Assembly: GCA_031553775.1 (NCBI GenBank)
Contig: JAVBLA010000036.1
Coordinates: 1 to 64,000, forward strand
DNA: 64,000 nucleotides
Direction: 5' to 3'
DNA from: JAISFI01 sp031553775
GTDB taxonomy: Bacteria > Bacteroidota > Bacteroidia > Bacteroidales > Azobacteroidaceae
Part shown: positions 24,013-36,500 of the stretch, one piece after another
Layout of the letters: the number at the start of each line of letters is the position of its first letter
How positions within the stretch are numbered: the stretch's first letter is position 1
Notes under the pieces: generated by a model
Databases searched by the model: none
What the model was told of the DNA's origin: nothing
What the model saw: only the letters and a program-made list of their open reading frames with translations
Translations under genes and position numbers: made by a program

Positions 24013-24567
24013 ATGGAAAATAAGGAAAATAAAACGTTATATACCGTTACCATTTTTTCTGAAAATACGGTAGGGCTATTGAACCAGATTACCATTATAT
24101 TCACACGGAGGCGGTTGAATATCGAAACGCTTTCGGTATCTCCTTCTGCGATAGAAGGTGTTCATAAATTCACCATTACCACTTTTTCCGACAAGGAAAT
24201 CATCGAAAAAGTGGTCAAGCAAATCGATAAACGGGTGGATATCATCAAAGCATATTTCAATACAAACGACGATTTGGTTTACCAGGAAATTGCCCTATAC
24301 AAAATTTCCACGAAGAAGATGCTCGCAATGGGCTCCATGGAAGATATTATCAGGCGTTACAATGCCCGTATTTTGGATATGACTGAAATCTGGACTGTAC
24401 TGGAAAAGACAGGTCATTACGAAGAAACACAGGCTTTATTCAGAGAATTGAGCGAAAAAATTGGCGTACTGCAATTTATCCGATCAGGAAGGGTAGCCAT
24501 TACTAAATCTAAAGTGGAAAAACTGAGTGATATGCTGGCCAGTATGGAAGAAAAATTAAAAATATAA
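24013..24567 (+). CDS. ilvN: Acetolactate synthase small (regulatory) subunit
   Basis: Binds valine through an N-terminal ACT domain (TVTIFSENTVGLLNQITIIF, residues 8-27) and activates and feedback-regulates IlvB. The C-terminal half (from about residue 85: KKMLAMGSMEDIIRRYN) is the domain that touches the large subunit. At 184 residues it is the normal size. It lies 1 base after ilvB and 5 bases before the thioesterase gene. Confidence 0.94.
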   Translation: MENKENKTLYTVTIFSENTVGLLNQITIIFTRRRLNIETLSVSPSAIEGVHKFTITTFSDKEIIEKVVKQIDKRVDIIKAYFNTNDDLVYQEIALYKISTKKMLAMGSMEDIIRRYNARILDMTEIWTVLEKTGHYEETQALFRELSEKIGVLQFIRSGRVAITKSKVEKLSDMLASMEEKLKI

Positions 24568-24572
24568 ACGAA

Positions 24573-25307
24573 ATGTTACCTAAAGTAGGATCATTCAGAT
24601 TTCACGTAGAATCGTACGTTTGTGATTTCAATGGAAATGCAACATTACCCGTTATCGGAAACTTTGTATTGCAGGCAGCTACCATGCATGCACAAGAACG
24701 GGGCTTCGGATATGAAGCAATCGTAAAAGACCATGTAGCCTGGGTTTTATCCCGACTGTCTCTTGAAATATACAAATACCCCCGGTATGATGAAGACTTC
24801 GTTGCAGAAACATGGATAGAAGATGTAACGCGCTTTTTCACCCAGCGTTGTTTCAAATTCATCAATAAGGATGGAGAAACAATCGGTTACGCCCGCACCA
24901 TATGGGCTGCCATCGATATTGTTACTAGGAGACCTATCGATATTCCCGTCTGGAGACCTGATATCTCAGATTATGTAGACAATTCTCTGGAATGCCCAGT
25001 TGAAAAGCCAGGAAAAATCTCATCCGTATCCGGAGAACCCAACATGGGATATACCGTGAGATATAGTGACATCGATATTAACCGGCACATGAACAGCATC
25101 AAATATATGGAACATACTATCAACGTGTTTGATCTGGAGATGTTCAAACAAAAAAATATCCGTAAATTTGAAATGGTTTATCTGGCAGAAGGAGCTTTCG
25201 GAGATAAATTAAAGCTATATAAAGAAGAAATCAACCAGGGAGAGTTTCTAATAGATACACAGAAAGAAGGAGAATCTATATGTCGTTGCAGAATTCTGTG
25301 GAAATAA
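24573..25307 (+). CDS. Acyl-ACP thioesterase
   Basis: A 244-residue double hot-dog fold protein of the plant-type FatA/FatB family. It hydrolyses acyl-ACP; the motif YSDIDINRHMNSIKYMEHTI in the second hot dog (about residues 160-180) contains the catalytic Asn and His. Presence inside the ilv operon is conserved in Bacteroidetes and perhaps links branched-chain precursor supply to the release or turnover of branched fatty acids; this link is inference. It starts 5 bases after ilvN. A dinD-like gene and an AT-rich stretch of 236 bases separate it from ilvC here. Confidence 0.88.
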   Translation: MLPKVGSFRFHVESYVCDFNGNATLPVIGNFVLQAATMHAQERGFGYEAIVKDHVAWVLSRLSLEIYKYPRYDEDFVAETWIEDVTRFFTQRCFKFINKDGETIGYARTIWAAIDIVTRRPIDIPVWRPDISDYVDNSLECPVEKPGKISSVSGEPNMGYTVRYSDIDINRHMNSIKYMEHTINVFDLEMFKQKNIRKFEMVYLAEGAFGDKLKLYKEEINQGEFLIDTQKEGESICRCRILWK

Positions 25308-25323
25308 TATATAAATGTGTATT

Positions 25324-25341
25324 TTTCCTGACGTCAGGAAA
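25324..25341. promoter_or_regulatory. Perfect 18-base palindrome upstream of dinD-like gene
   Basis: TTTCCTGACGTCAGGAAA reads identically on both strands with no loop, which is more typical of a protein-binding operator than of a terminator. It starts 17 bases after the thioesterase stop. The rest of the 236-base gap is AT-rich, ending in a T-rich low-complexity run (about 25483-25530), with no consensus promoter. Confidence 0.55.
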
Positions 25342-25543
25342 TTTTGATGTACATATAATTAACTGATTACCAACAATGTAAAACAAAAATAACTCAATTT
25401 TAGAGTGAAACTCCAATGAAAATCGGGACGATTATGTTCTAATTTTAAAATAAAAAAATCTTAACTATTTGATAATCAATATATTATATTTTTTATTTTT
25501 TATTTTATTTTTATTTTTATTTTTTTATTAACTAAATTAAACT

Positions 25544-26368
25544 ATGAAGACTACTGAAATTCTTGATTTATTGAAAAGATTTGAGGCTGTAGCAGAACAA
25601 GTTGATGGAGTAGAGTGCTGGAGAGCACGTAAGGTACAAGAACTCCTAGGCTATAGCAAGTGGGAAAATTTTGAAAAAGTATTGGACCGGGCAAAAATTG
25701 CCTGTGAACAAGCCGGAATTGAATTAAATTATCATTTCTTTGATATTATAAAAGATCCCGGAAACAAGAAACCCACTGTCACAAATCGGATAGTGGACAT
25801 TGCATTAACCAGATATGCCTGTTATCTGATTGCACAAAACGGCGACAGCAGAAAACCTGAGATCGCCTTTGCTCAAACATACTTTGCCGTACAAACAAGA
25901 CGGGCTGAAGTGATTGAGCAGCATTTATTGGATACGGAAAGGGTCAGGGCCAGAGAAAAGTTGAGTAGAACAGAAAAGCAATTATCAACAATTCTCTATG
26001 AAAGGGGAATTGACGACATGGGGTTTGCATTGATTCGTTCAAGAGGAGATCAGGCATTGTTTTTACTTTCAACCCAACAACTTAAGCGGAAGATGGGAAT
26101 CCCCAAAAATCGTCCGGTTGCCGATTTTTTGCCGACCGTAAGTATCAAAGCGAAAGATTTGGCTGCAGAAATGACAAGTGTAAATGTAAACAGTAAGGAT
26201 CTTTCCGGGTATCAGCCGATAGAAAAAGAGCATATAGATAATAATACTGCGGTAAGAAAAATGTTGCTCGACAGGGATATTAAACCAGAAGATCTTCCTG
26301 CTGCAGAAGATGTAAAAAAGATACAGCGCAAGCTGGAACGAAACAATAAAAATATATTGGAAAAATAA
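25544..26368 (+). CDS. dinD: DinD-like DNA-damage-inducible protein inside the ilv operon
   Basis: A 274-residue protein with a BRO-N domain at residues about 1-120 (VECWRARKVQELLGYSKWEN, NRIVDIALTRYACYLIAQNG), and the C-terminal DinD region (ERVRAREKLSRTEKQLSTIL, ERGIDDMGFALIRSRGDQAL). In E. coli DinD is LexA-controlled and inhibits RecA activity; DinD relatives are often carried in mobile genome segments. Here it sits between the thioesterase and ilvC, 28 bases before ilvC, on the same strand. The upstream gap is AT-rich and includes a palindrome. Probably an inserted accessory gene, not a BCAA enzyme. Confidence 0.82.
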   Translation: MKTTEILDLLKRFEAVAEQVDGVECWRARKVQELLGYSKWENFEKVLDRAKIACEQAGIELNYHFFDIIKDPGNKKPTVTNRIVDIALTRYACYLIAQNGDSRKPEIAFAQTYFAVQTRRAEVIEQHLLDTERVRAREKLSRTEKQLSTILYERGIDDMGFALIRSRGDQALFLLSTQQLKRKMGIPKNRPVADFLPTVSIKAKDLAAEMTSVNVNSKDLSGYQPIEKEHIDNNTAVRKMLLDRDIKPEDLPAAEDVKKIQRKLERNNKNILEK

Positions 26369-26396
26369 CTGAGTGTATCAATTTAAATAAAAAAAA

Positions 26397-27443
26397 ATGG
26401 CAATAATGAATTTTGGCGGGGTAGAAGAAAGTGTAGTTACCCGCGACGAGTTTCCTTTGGAAAAAGCAAGAGAAGTGATGAAAAACGAAACGATTGCAAT
26501 TATCGGTTATGGCGTACAAGGGCCGGGTCAATCCCTGAACCTGCGTGATAACGGATTTAATGTAATCGTTGGTCAGAGAAAAGGTGGGAAAACCTGGGAA
26601 AAAGCAATTGCAGATGGCTGGGTGCCGGGTGAAACGCTTTTCGAAATAGAAGAGGCTTGTGAAAAAGCTACTGTTGTACAGTATTTGCTTTCGGATGCTG
26701 CGCAAATAGAAGTCTGGCCTCGTATTAAACCCTATCTTACTGCCGGAAAAGCTTTATATTTTTCTCATGGTTTCGGTATTACTTACAAGGAAAGGACCGG
26801 TATTATTCCCCCTACCGATGTAGATGTAATATTGGTGGCCCCAAAAGGCTCCGGCACATCTTTACGCCGGATGTTCCTGCAGGGACGCGGATTAAACTCC
26901 AGCTTTGCCGTTTTCCAGGATGCTACCGGCCATGCCCGCGAACGGGTGATCGCTTTGGGAATCGGTGTCGGATCCGGATACCTGTTCGAAACGGATTTCA
27001 AACGGGAGGTATATTCCGACCTGACCGGCGAACGCGGCACCCTGATGGGCGCTATCCAGGGAATATTACTGGCTCAGTACGAAGTATTACGTGAGAATGG
27101 ACATACTCCTTCCGAAGCATTTAACGAAACAGTAGAAGAACTAACACAGTCTCTGATGCCGTTATTTGCAGAAAACGGAATGGACTGGATGTACGCCAAC
27201 TGTTCCACTACCGCACAACGTGGTGCTTTAGACTGGATGGGACCTTTCCACGATGCAAGTAAACCGGTCTTTGAAAAGCTGTATAAAGAGGTAGCCTGCG
27301 GAAACGAGGCTCAACGTTCGATCGACTGTAACTCCAAACCGGATTACCGGGAAAAATTAGAGGAAGAACTGAAAGTATTGCGCGAAAGTGAGATGTGGAG
27401 AACAGGAGCGGTAGTACGAAAGTTACGGCCGGAAAATAACTGA
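26397..27443 (+). CDS. ilvC: Ketol-acid reductoisomerase
   Basis: Isomerises and reduces acetolactate or acetohydroxybutyrate with NAD(P)H and Mg. The 348-residue class I enzyme starts MAIMNFGGVEESVVTRDEFP and has the cofactor-binding loop GYGVQGPGQSL (residues about 38-48), the metal-binding block GERGTLMGAIQGI with Asp and Glu ligands (SDLTGERGT, NETVEELTQ), and ends near KLRPENN. It is the last gene of the ilv operon and is followed by a strong intrinsic terminator. An alternative start at 26406 (MNFGG) is possible. Confidence 0.96.
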   Translation: MAIMNFGGVEESVVTRDEFPLEKAREVMKNETIAIIGYGVQGPGQSLNLRDNGFNVIVGQRKGGKTWEKAIADGWVPGETLFEIEEACEKATVVQYLLSDAAQIEVWPRIKPYLTAGKALYFSHGFGITYKERTGIIPPTDVDVILVAPKGSGTSLRRMFLQGRGLNSSFAVFQDATGHARERVIALGIGVGSGYLFETDFKREVYSDLTGERGTLMGAIQGILLAQYEVLRENGHTPSEAFNETVEELTQSLMPLFAENGMDWMYANCSTTAQRGALDWMGPFHDASKPVFEKLYKEVACGNEAQRSIDCNSKPDYREKLEEELKVLRESEMWRTGAVVRKLRPENN

Positions 27444-27487
27444 TTAAAATTAAGAATCAAAAATTGTCTTTGGGCAATTAAATATTA

Positions 27488-27541
27488 AGAGGCAGCTGGT
27501 GCATGAAGAAAACTTCATAAGCCAGCCGCCTCTGCTTTTTT
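27488..27541 (+). terminator. Terminator of the ilv operon
   Basis: Long hairpin: AGAGGCAGCTGGTGCATGAAG (27488-27508) pairs in stretches with CTTCATAAGCCAGCCGCCTCT (27513-27533), giving GAGGC, GCTGG and ATGAAG stems with small internal loops and a 4-base top loop, followed by a T-run. It sits between the convergent ilvC and giant T9SS genes. Confidence 0.88.
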
Positions 27542-27546
27542 AGTTT

Positions 27547-30500
27547 TTAATTTTTAATTATTTTATAAATTACCCCATCAACTTCCACCATATATACTCC
27601 ATTTACAAAAGGAGTTAAATCCAGAATTTTCGCATAGTCCTGAATATCTTGTATCTCTTGGATCAATTGTCCGCTGATATCGAATATTTTAATTATTTTG
27701 ACTGGTAAATTACCACTATCGATCAATAGCTTTCCAGAAGTCGGATTCGGGTATATACGAATACCTTTGGCAATAAGATGCTCCGATCCGGTATTACTTC
27801 CAACAGTCAAAACATAGGGATCTTTGTATGTACCCAGCATCATATCGGGAAAATATGTCAGTTTTTCATTAATATCGAGTACTTGATTTTGTTTATCATC
27901 ATATAGCTTCAGAATCAAATCATTGCCCGATTCATCTCCTAATATAGTCAAATATAGATAATAACGGTTGCTATCTTCATCTTTGTAGAGGATTTCACGT
28001 CCCCGGCATTTTCCGTCTACATCGAAAACGCCTACTTCATAATTTTCGGCACATTCTGTCCCTGCAATTCTCACGACACCGGTCAATGTCATGTTGGATG
28101 AGAAATCCGCAACATTGTAAGACCATCTATAATTGTGGGCATTGACCCCATAAGAAGCTCTCAACGATTGGGTTATTGCCGGATAATAAAATAAATTTTC
28201 TTTTGCCGGAGAGTGATACAAGTAACCTTTTCCAGGTTGCAGATAAGTCAGTGTACCCATCCATCCATTATGTCCCGTATATACGGCAAAACTACTCTGC
28301 CCTTTGATAATATCACCCTCTGTGGCATTTAGGTTAGCCAGGGCTTCATTGAGCAATGCTGCTCTTTGCGGCAAGTATCCAATCCACGACCAACCTTTAT
28401 TCAGGAATACGGGGGTTGACTTTGTATCGGCAACAGGGCCATTGATTTTCAGCTGAGCACTGTTTATCATGTTCATTTTATAGAGTTTACCCATACCGAA
28501 GTTCATTAACGATCCCCTCCATTTTCCGTCTGCATAATCGGAATAATTGTCGATGGATTTGATTTGTTTACCGTTATAAGTAATACTGGACAAGAATTGA
28601 TCTGTGTTATCGAACTTATCGCTGTTTACATTGAACGAAATCCAGTTCCATCCTTTATTCAGATCGATGCTTTGTTCGATATTGGAAGCTGAAGTTTCGA
28701 ACAAAACGGGTTGAATCATGTTTCCATACAATCTATCATTTTCGAACCGGATTATTTCAGAAGTGCTTACTTTCGGATATATACGTCCGGTACTTGCATC
28801 CCAAAAACTAAATGTAACCGTATTGGTCGGATTATCACTTCTCTTGTACACATCCATAAAGATATAATAAGCATCGAATTCTTTCAGGTAAACCGGAGAA
28901 GTAAGTCCGGCACATGTATCGTTGACAAATGCAGCAACGATATCCTCCTGATCTGTAGAATAATATCCATCTATTTTTACACGACCGATAATATTCATAC
29001 TTTGGTCGAAATTCGCCGGATTTATTTTCCAGTCGGGTTTCTGAGCAGCCACTTTTACTCTCACTTTCAATGCATCGGAAAGCAATTTACCGTTTAGTAA
29101 TATTTGTTGTTCGTAATCTCCGATAGGCACGTTTTTATTCAGTGTAAATGTCAGTTTGCTATTCGAACGTGGTTGTATTTTTCCTGATGCCGTATTGACG
29201 GTAAGCCACGAAGGCAAATTTCCGATTGTAAAATCGCAAACAGATCCGCTGGCATTATTTGCCGTAACAGAGAAAGTTAAACCTTCTCCTTCTGCAATCC
29301 GATTGGAATATTCCGATTCACTCCAACGCAATTGGTTTTTATCTATGTAAACAGGCCAGGAAACAGGCTCTGACGGATTTCCGTTTTTGTCACGTATTTC
29401 TTTTACTGAAACAGTAAGGATACAATTCTCCATTCGTTTGACATAATCACTATTTTCAGTCAGAGAGATGACTATTTTATCCCGGTTTGAAGCCCATGAA
29501 AATGGTATATTTTCCGGTATTTTAGCTATTTTGACAGCTGCACCTTCTCCGAAAGAGGAATTTCCCATTATTACCGCCGTTTCTGTCTGATTGGCCAGAT
29601 TCCGAAGGTTTTCTTTCACAATAAAATTAGCTCCGAGCGTATCAAGCGGATAGTAAGCCGAAAGTCCTGGTTCATTACCGATGAGCTTCTGCAACCTGTA
29701 CAGGTTAATTAATTCTTCGTTCCGGGACATTTGCCAATAGCGGAATTCATCTACCGATCCTTTGAAATAATTTTCTGCAATCAGGTTACTTTCCATAGAA
29801 TATTCGCAGGCTCCCAAACTGAAATATCTCCCGGATAATCCGCCGATAGTACTTCCCGGACGGGACGCTTTGGCTAGACCATCAATATAAAATACAGCAT
29901 TTCCGTTGTGATTGACAGACACAGCCAGGTGGTGCCACCGGCTGTCTAAATAACTGCTTGTGCTGATGATTGTAGAAATACCGTTGGCATCGTAGCACAA
30001 TTGTTTATCAACATTGAAATAGATATTGAATTTACTTAAAGAATCTGCTTCATTGAAACCTTTACCTTTTCCATTGGACAGGATGCTGGAAGGGAATGAT
30101 TGTTCGTTTCCTCCCTTGAACCACATCTCCAATGTATAATCCGTATCCGTATTAGTATTTTTCATCGGCACCCTCAAATATTGTGTGGTTCCGTTAAAAC
30201 CCATACCTAATCCGATAGGATCTACAAACCAGGAAGCCATAACCTGCGCTTCCCTGTTACGCACTTTATCTTTTGCAACAGATCCGGTAGCTTCATCCAA
30301 ATCCCAGCAGGCATAGAGGTTATTTTCTTTTCCGGTAAGTATATTATCACGATGCACAGCGTTATCTTCCACAGACAAAGGTGCACTCCAAACGCGCAAT
30401 CCATGTATCTTCCCTTTGAAATACTCTCCGGTTCCTGCAGCATTCCTGCCTAAAGTCAAGACGGACATTTTTGAGTAAAGATTACTCTGTGTTATGTTTT

Positions 30501-33500
30501 TAATCGGTTCGTCACTGTTGATATAAACAGTTGCTTTCAATCCGTCTACTACAATTCCCACATGTGCCCAATCATCCTGAAGTATACTTTGTGCGATTGC
30601 CTTGGTAGAAGCATATTCTTTTCCTCCGAGTTTGATAAAGACTTTATTGTCAGCAGTGAAACCCATTTCCATTGTTTCTATTCCTTCTCCATGAGACAGG
30701 ATAACTTCACGTGTATTCATTCTATCTCGTTTCATCCAGAAATCCACGGTAAAACGTTCGTTCATGTTTACTTTATCAGGAACTACCATATATTGAGAGA
30801 TGCCATCAAATGCAATTCCCGATTCATGAGCAATTTTGGCTCCATGCAGATACCCCGTTACCTGAATGTCTTTTTTTAGTGCGGGATTGATTAAGCTGGC
30901 ATCGATTTCTTCATCGAATGTTATAGAGATATCATCTTCTGCCGAAAGGATTCCACTGGCTGGTTGCGGTTTTCCGAACACCTTAGGAGCTTTGTCGTCT
31001 TTGATGATCTGAAGAATCTCTGTCTCTGACGATTCTGTTCCAGTTCCGTAGGCTAAGCCCCGGATTAGATAAGTATTATTTGGAACATCTGTCAGATTCC
31101 AGTCGTATGCAATTGTATCTCCCGAAAGCATTAATTGGTCTCCAAGAGGAGCTACATTATAATTGACCAGTGTATTCCACTTGCTATCAACAGGAGTTTT
31201 GTATTGAAGCATGATTCCCTGCAGACGTGTATTATTCCGGTCGTATCCCCGTAGTTGGACAGAGAATGTATTTTTTTCATTTTCGATACGGCTTTTATTA
31301 ATAATTGTTACTTTATCAATATTCGCGATCTGAATGTCTCCACAGGATGGTACAAAATTGGCCGTTAGAAATTTGGAATCTTTTATATCCGGCCAATAGT
31401 CATTGGCAGAAGGGTCGCACTGACAAATAGATTGTATTTCGATCTCTATATTTTTATAGTCGAAAACATTTTCTTTGGTACGCCTTAACGACAATGTTTT
31501 GTTTGTTTTCTCTCCTGCGGGAATAAAGATCTTCCGGCCGTTTCCTATAGGCAATCCGTCTATTTCCAGAATTGCCCCATCAGGATTAGTACTCTCATTG
31601 ACTGTGATCAAATAAAACACCCCGTCTTTAGTATCTGATTCGTTTTCCAGTACCAGTTTAAAGATAGCAGCCTTATTACCAGGGACATTACTGACTGTAG
31701 CCGGTTCGATAGTCAACCTGGGTTTTTCAATTTGTGCTGTACCAAAACTCAGGATATGCTTAGATTCCGGTTCGAAATATTTGGCATAAACAGTGCTTTC
31801 ATAAGGGCAGGAAGTTTGTCCGGCCCTTGTCCGGAAAACAGGACCCCAATTTTTCGGAGAAGAAAATACATCCACGGTATAAAAATCTCCCTGGTCGGCA
31901 TCGGCCAGTTTATAGGAATAAGCAATTGTTTTAATGTCAGAATCTTTGTTGTCAAAAGTAAACGAGTTTACCTGTTTGACCTGTGCGTTTACCCTGAGTC
32001 CCACGCCTTTTATTGCAAATCCCAGGCTCGTATGAATATCTTCGTTTATTGTTCCTTCATAAGACTGTCGATACAAGGAAGTTGTATCTATAGTTGCCGT
32101 ATACTCATATATGCTTCCCGATTCAAAAGAAAGGTTTTTAGCCTGACCGTAGAAAGATTGCCATTTATCCTGTTCATTTTCTTTTAAGACCTGAAGCCAT
32201 CCGGCAATATCTTCGTTATAAACATTGATGGAATCCGTATTATTTTCAAATATATTTCCAGAAGGGCGAATAATTTTGTAATGATTCAATTCGCCAAAGT
32301 CCTCGCTGGATTTGTCTACGGTTGAAATATAAACATTCCGGGTAATACTGGCGGGATCGGGGTCCGGGGTTCCCAGGGGTTTAATCATGGCATCCCGCAG
32401 TTTTTTCAGATCCGGAATAACTTTCAGTTCAATTCCGGTGGCACTATACATAAAATGTGTGTCGAACGCAGGACTGACATCGATCGCATTGCGTTGAGCC
32501 AGGTAATATCCATTGCCCAAAGATATCTCTGTACCGGGTACAATGCCGTCGATAGGAATATTATCTCTAAATATATTCAATTTAGCAGCTTCACTGTATA
32601 CGATATTTTCACCATATCCGATAATCAAGTCGGCCATGGCACCCACCCAATTACTTTCTTCGGAAGTGCTGTATTTGGCATTGAAGGAAGTACGGAACTC
32701 AGATGTATTTTCATTGACCCAGTTGTGTGTTGTTTCAATACCGATTCCAAGGTTATTTTCCGATTCAAGTGTCTTGCTTATAATTCCAAAACCTATTCCA
32801 CCCACAAGATCGTCCATTTGCACACCACAAACATAGTCAATAGACGCACTGACCTCCAAGCCATGAGATTGTTCAATGACTCGTTCATGAACCGTTGTGA
32901 TTGTTTGTTCGAATGTAGAGGAGCTGTTACTTCCCGGGGGATCCCGTAATACAGTTACTATTGTTTTCGGCCCTTTGGTTGTAAAATTACTTCCGGTGAT
33001 GGAGGCTCCCAGTAAGTATCCCGTAAGCGGGCTATTCTCCGGTTTCCAGTTGGTTTTTATCATACCGTTATGACCGGTATATGCAGTTATGTTGAATGTC
33101 TTGGTATAGTTCATCATACCATCGTTTTCATCAACCGACATAGATGGGGATCCTCCTTTGAAAACATAACTGAAGGTTCCATTTTTATCTAACAATATCG
33201 TCCTCCTTTCATTTGCATCAAAACCGTTATTTATTTCAAGCGTTCCATCAATTACAGGCACACGGTCCGTTAGTATATTTCCCGGATCCGTATCATTTGT
33301 ATATTCCTCAAAAACGGATACTTTCAGATTATATTTATGCCCCATTCTGAACACCGGCATCTTGTTCATCTTATATTGTTTGAGATTCTCATCTATGAGG
33401 ACAATTTCTTCTTCGGTTTTCGTTTCAGGATTGGAAAATGTAATTTTTTCCTCACCGAACAAATGTGGATCTATCGCACTGAATTGATTGTTAACAACAT

Positions 33501-36500
33501 CTATCTGAGGAGTATTTCGCCGGATATACTGTCTTGAAATACCGCAATAACTAACCGAATCTTTTAATGGGATCATAATTTTATCGCCATTTATGTTATT
33601 AGGGTCCAGAGCCAGAACAGAGTCGGGTAATTCGTGTTCGATGTAAGCAGAAGCTGCAGGCCGGTCGAACAGATCAATGGAATATAATTGTTCCGACGGA
33701 AGCTCAAAATCCAGGTTACCTGCTTTTCCTGCAATTACTTTTTCTACATTGAAGTTTTCCGGAATCAAGTCAGCAAAAAATTCTCCGGTTTGAGGATCGG
33801 GAAGAATTTCCACTTCATATTTACCGGAGCTGTCCTCTTTCCATTTTATTACCGTGAAATGATCGGTAACAGGGTGCTTTTTCGAAAAATGCCTGATCGT
33901 ATCCGTCCGTGTTTCACCGGATTCACTTACCAGCGGATAACTGTCTTTGTATCTGGCCCGTAAGGACAAAGAAGATTTACCTACATTGTTTTTGCTGAGA
34001 CCAAATCCCACGTCTTTTCCGGCTTCTACAGGCCCTCCCGCTACACGCCCCAGAACACGGACTTTAGTAGAGTCCAGGAAAGCATCAGCGATGGTGAATG
34101 ATCTGTTGAATGTATAGTTGCCCTCTTCCGGGAAACGGCCTCCTTTTTTGAATCCATGTCCTGCCTTTTTCACTTCAACATAGTGGTTTCCTATAGGCAC
34201 ATCTACTGTAAACAGTCCGTTTTGGTCGGTTTCTACCGGTTTATTGTTCTTGATAGCCATCGTGCCGTCTACATAAACACTGGCCTTTTCTACCGGGAAG
34301 GAGGTATTTTCGTATAATACCTGTCCTGTTACCGGGAAAGAAGATACATCCGTAAAATTGATCTTATTATGAACATAAGCCGACGGATCGATGAATAATA
34401 TTTCTTCGACAGGATTAAAACTATGTGTTCCGAAGAGCGGGATGATCCGGTATGTGGTTCCGTCGCTCAGGAAAGGTACACCTGAAATGATGTAATTTCC
34501 GTTTACATCAGTAATAGCAGAGAGAGACAGATCATTTTCACTGATGGTCGACAATATACAATCATATCCGGCAATGTTAAACTTACCGTGATGTTCGTTA
34601 GCGATTTTATTCAGAAAAGAATAGTCAAAGAAGTCTCCGTTTCCTATTCTTTCGTCAAACTTCCAGTATCCGAGCAGGCCATTCTCTTCACCGGATATGA
34701 AGCGACAATAGGTATTCAGCATTTCCTTATCACTTAATGCCCTGCTCCAGAAACGGACTTCATCGATTTGGGCACCTTCGGTTCCCAGGAAAAAAAGCGA
34801 AGTGCTATCCGCTGTAGAGGTGCCGTTGGCGATACTTGTTTGGGTACCTTGCAATTCTCCGTCAATATACGTTTTTAAGGTATTCCCCTGACGTGTGATT
34901 CCCAGATGATACCAATTATTTCCGGTTTTCATTTCTTTCGGTAAACTATCCGACAGCGTATAAATATTATTTTGGAGTCTTACGGTTACTTTACGTGCGT
35001 AATTGTCGATTTTGAGTGATGTTTCGAATTGTTTACCGTTTTTGTCGCTGATCCGGGCGACTGCTACAGTGTCTTCCGGGCAATACACCCAGGATTGAAA
35101 TGTGAAATCGGCCACTGTTTTAAATACATCGTTGGGCAATTTCACATTGGCTCCCCAAGCATAAGCGGATTTCAGTAAAGTAAGAGATTTCCCGTTATTC
35201 AATTTCCCTTCTCCGGTTGCTTTTGCCTTTACCCTGACATCCTGTACGGAGGCTCCACCGGCATAAGTGATTCTTCCGGTAATAGTCGAAGAGGAACGGC
35301 GAAATCCATATCCCGATTCCGAAGTCCGGGTTATTTTTTCGTCACCCTGGCAACCTTCTTCATAGCTGATTTTATACTCATAAATATCTCCGGGAGATGC
35401 TGTTTCATCTGCATAAACAATCTTTGAACTGGCATCATTGATTCCTCCGCCTCTTCCGAATACATCTTTTTCTTTATAAAGTATTTGCCATTGACTATTT
35501 GAGTTGTCAATTTTTCTCCGTTCAATGCTGTATTCCGACAAACGGGTTACAAAATTGAGCTCTATCTTATTGGAATAAAGACCCTTAGACACATTTAGCT
35601 TATCAATTATAAAATTTTCCGCCTTTGTTTCAGTATTTTGTTCATTAGAGGAGACATTGATTTCATTGTAAAAAGCTTCAATATAATACACATATTTTGT
35701 GCATTGTTCCAGACTTCCGTCTAAATAGCCGAAATAATCTACCGGATATAGATCTGTTTTGGTAAAATTCGCCAGATCAGCTTTCTGTACTTCAGCAATC
35801 CTTTCAAAAGTTTTATCTCCGTCTTTTTTTCTCCATATAAGTACTTTCGTCAAATTTTCATCTTTTGTCCAGTATAATCCGTGCGTCGGATCAACACATA
35901 AAGACGGAATATATTTCGAAAAATCAAATTTAGCGCTGACCGTATTCAAATCATCCGCACATCCGGTCCAACCTGTTTTATCTTTAGGAGGCCTTGTTAT
36001 CCTGTATGTATATGAGAAGCCTTCCTTCAGACCGCTTTTATCGATTAATTTATAATAATCAATATTATTTAAGGTAGCCATTTTTGTTGAAGTTACAGAG
36101 ATTTTCTTATATTCTCCGTTTTCTTCTTTTCGTTCTATGAGAAACGGGGTATTTTCAATAGTTGCAAACTGACTGTTGCCTGCAGGAGTTTCCCAGGTCA
36201 GTTCAAACTGTTTACTTGAATTAGACAATCCGATATGAATGTTGTATATCTGAGCAATATATGGTTTCCAGACAAATGCATCACTCTTTTGATATAATGT
36301 ACCGTTGTCCAGCTTTTTGGAATTTGTAAACTCGAAAGAAATCTCGGATTCTAAAAAATATTTGTAAAAATATTCTTTACGCTTTTCTTCCGACAGATTA
36401 TCAAAACCTTTGTAGGCAGGATCGTATTTCGAAGGATCTTTGAGTAAATCAGAAAAGAGCACTCTTTTTTCCGAATTGGGAAAAACAATCCAAGTGATTA

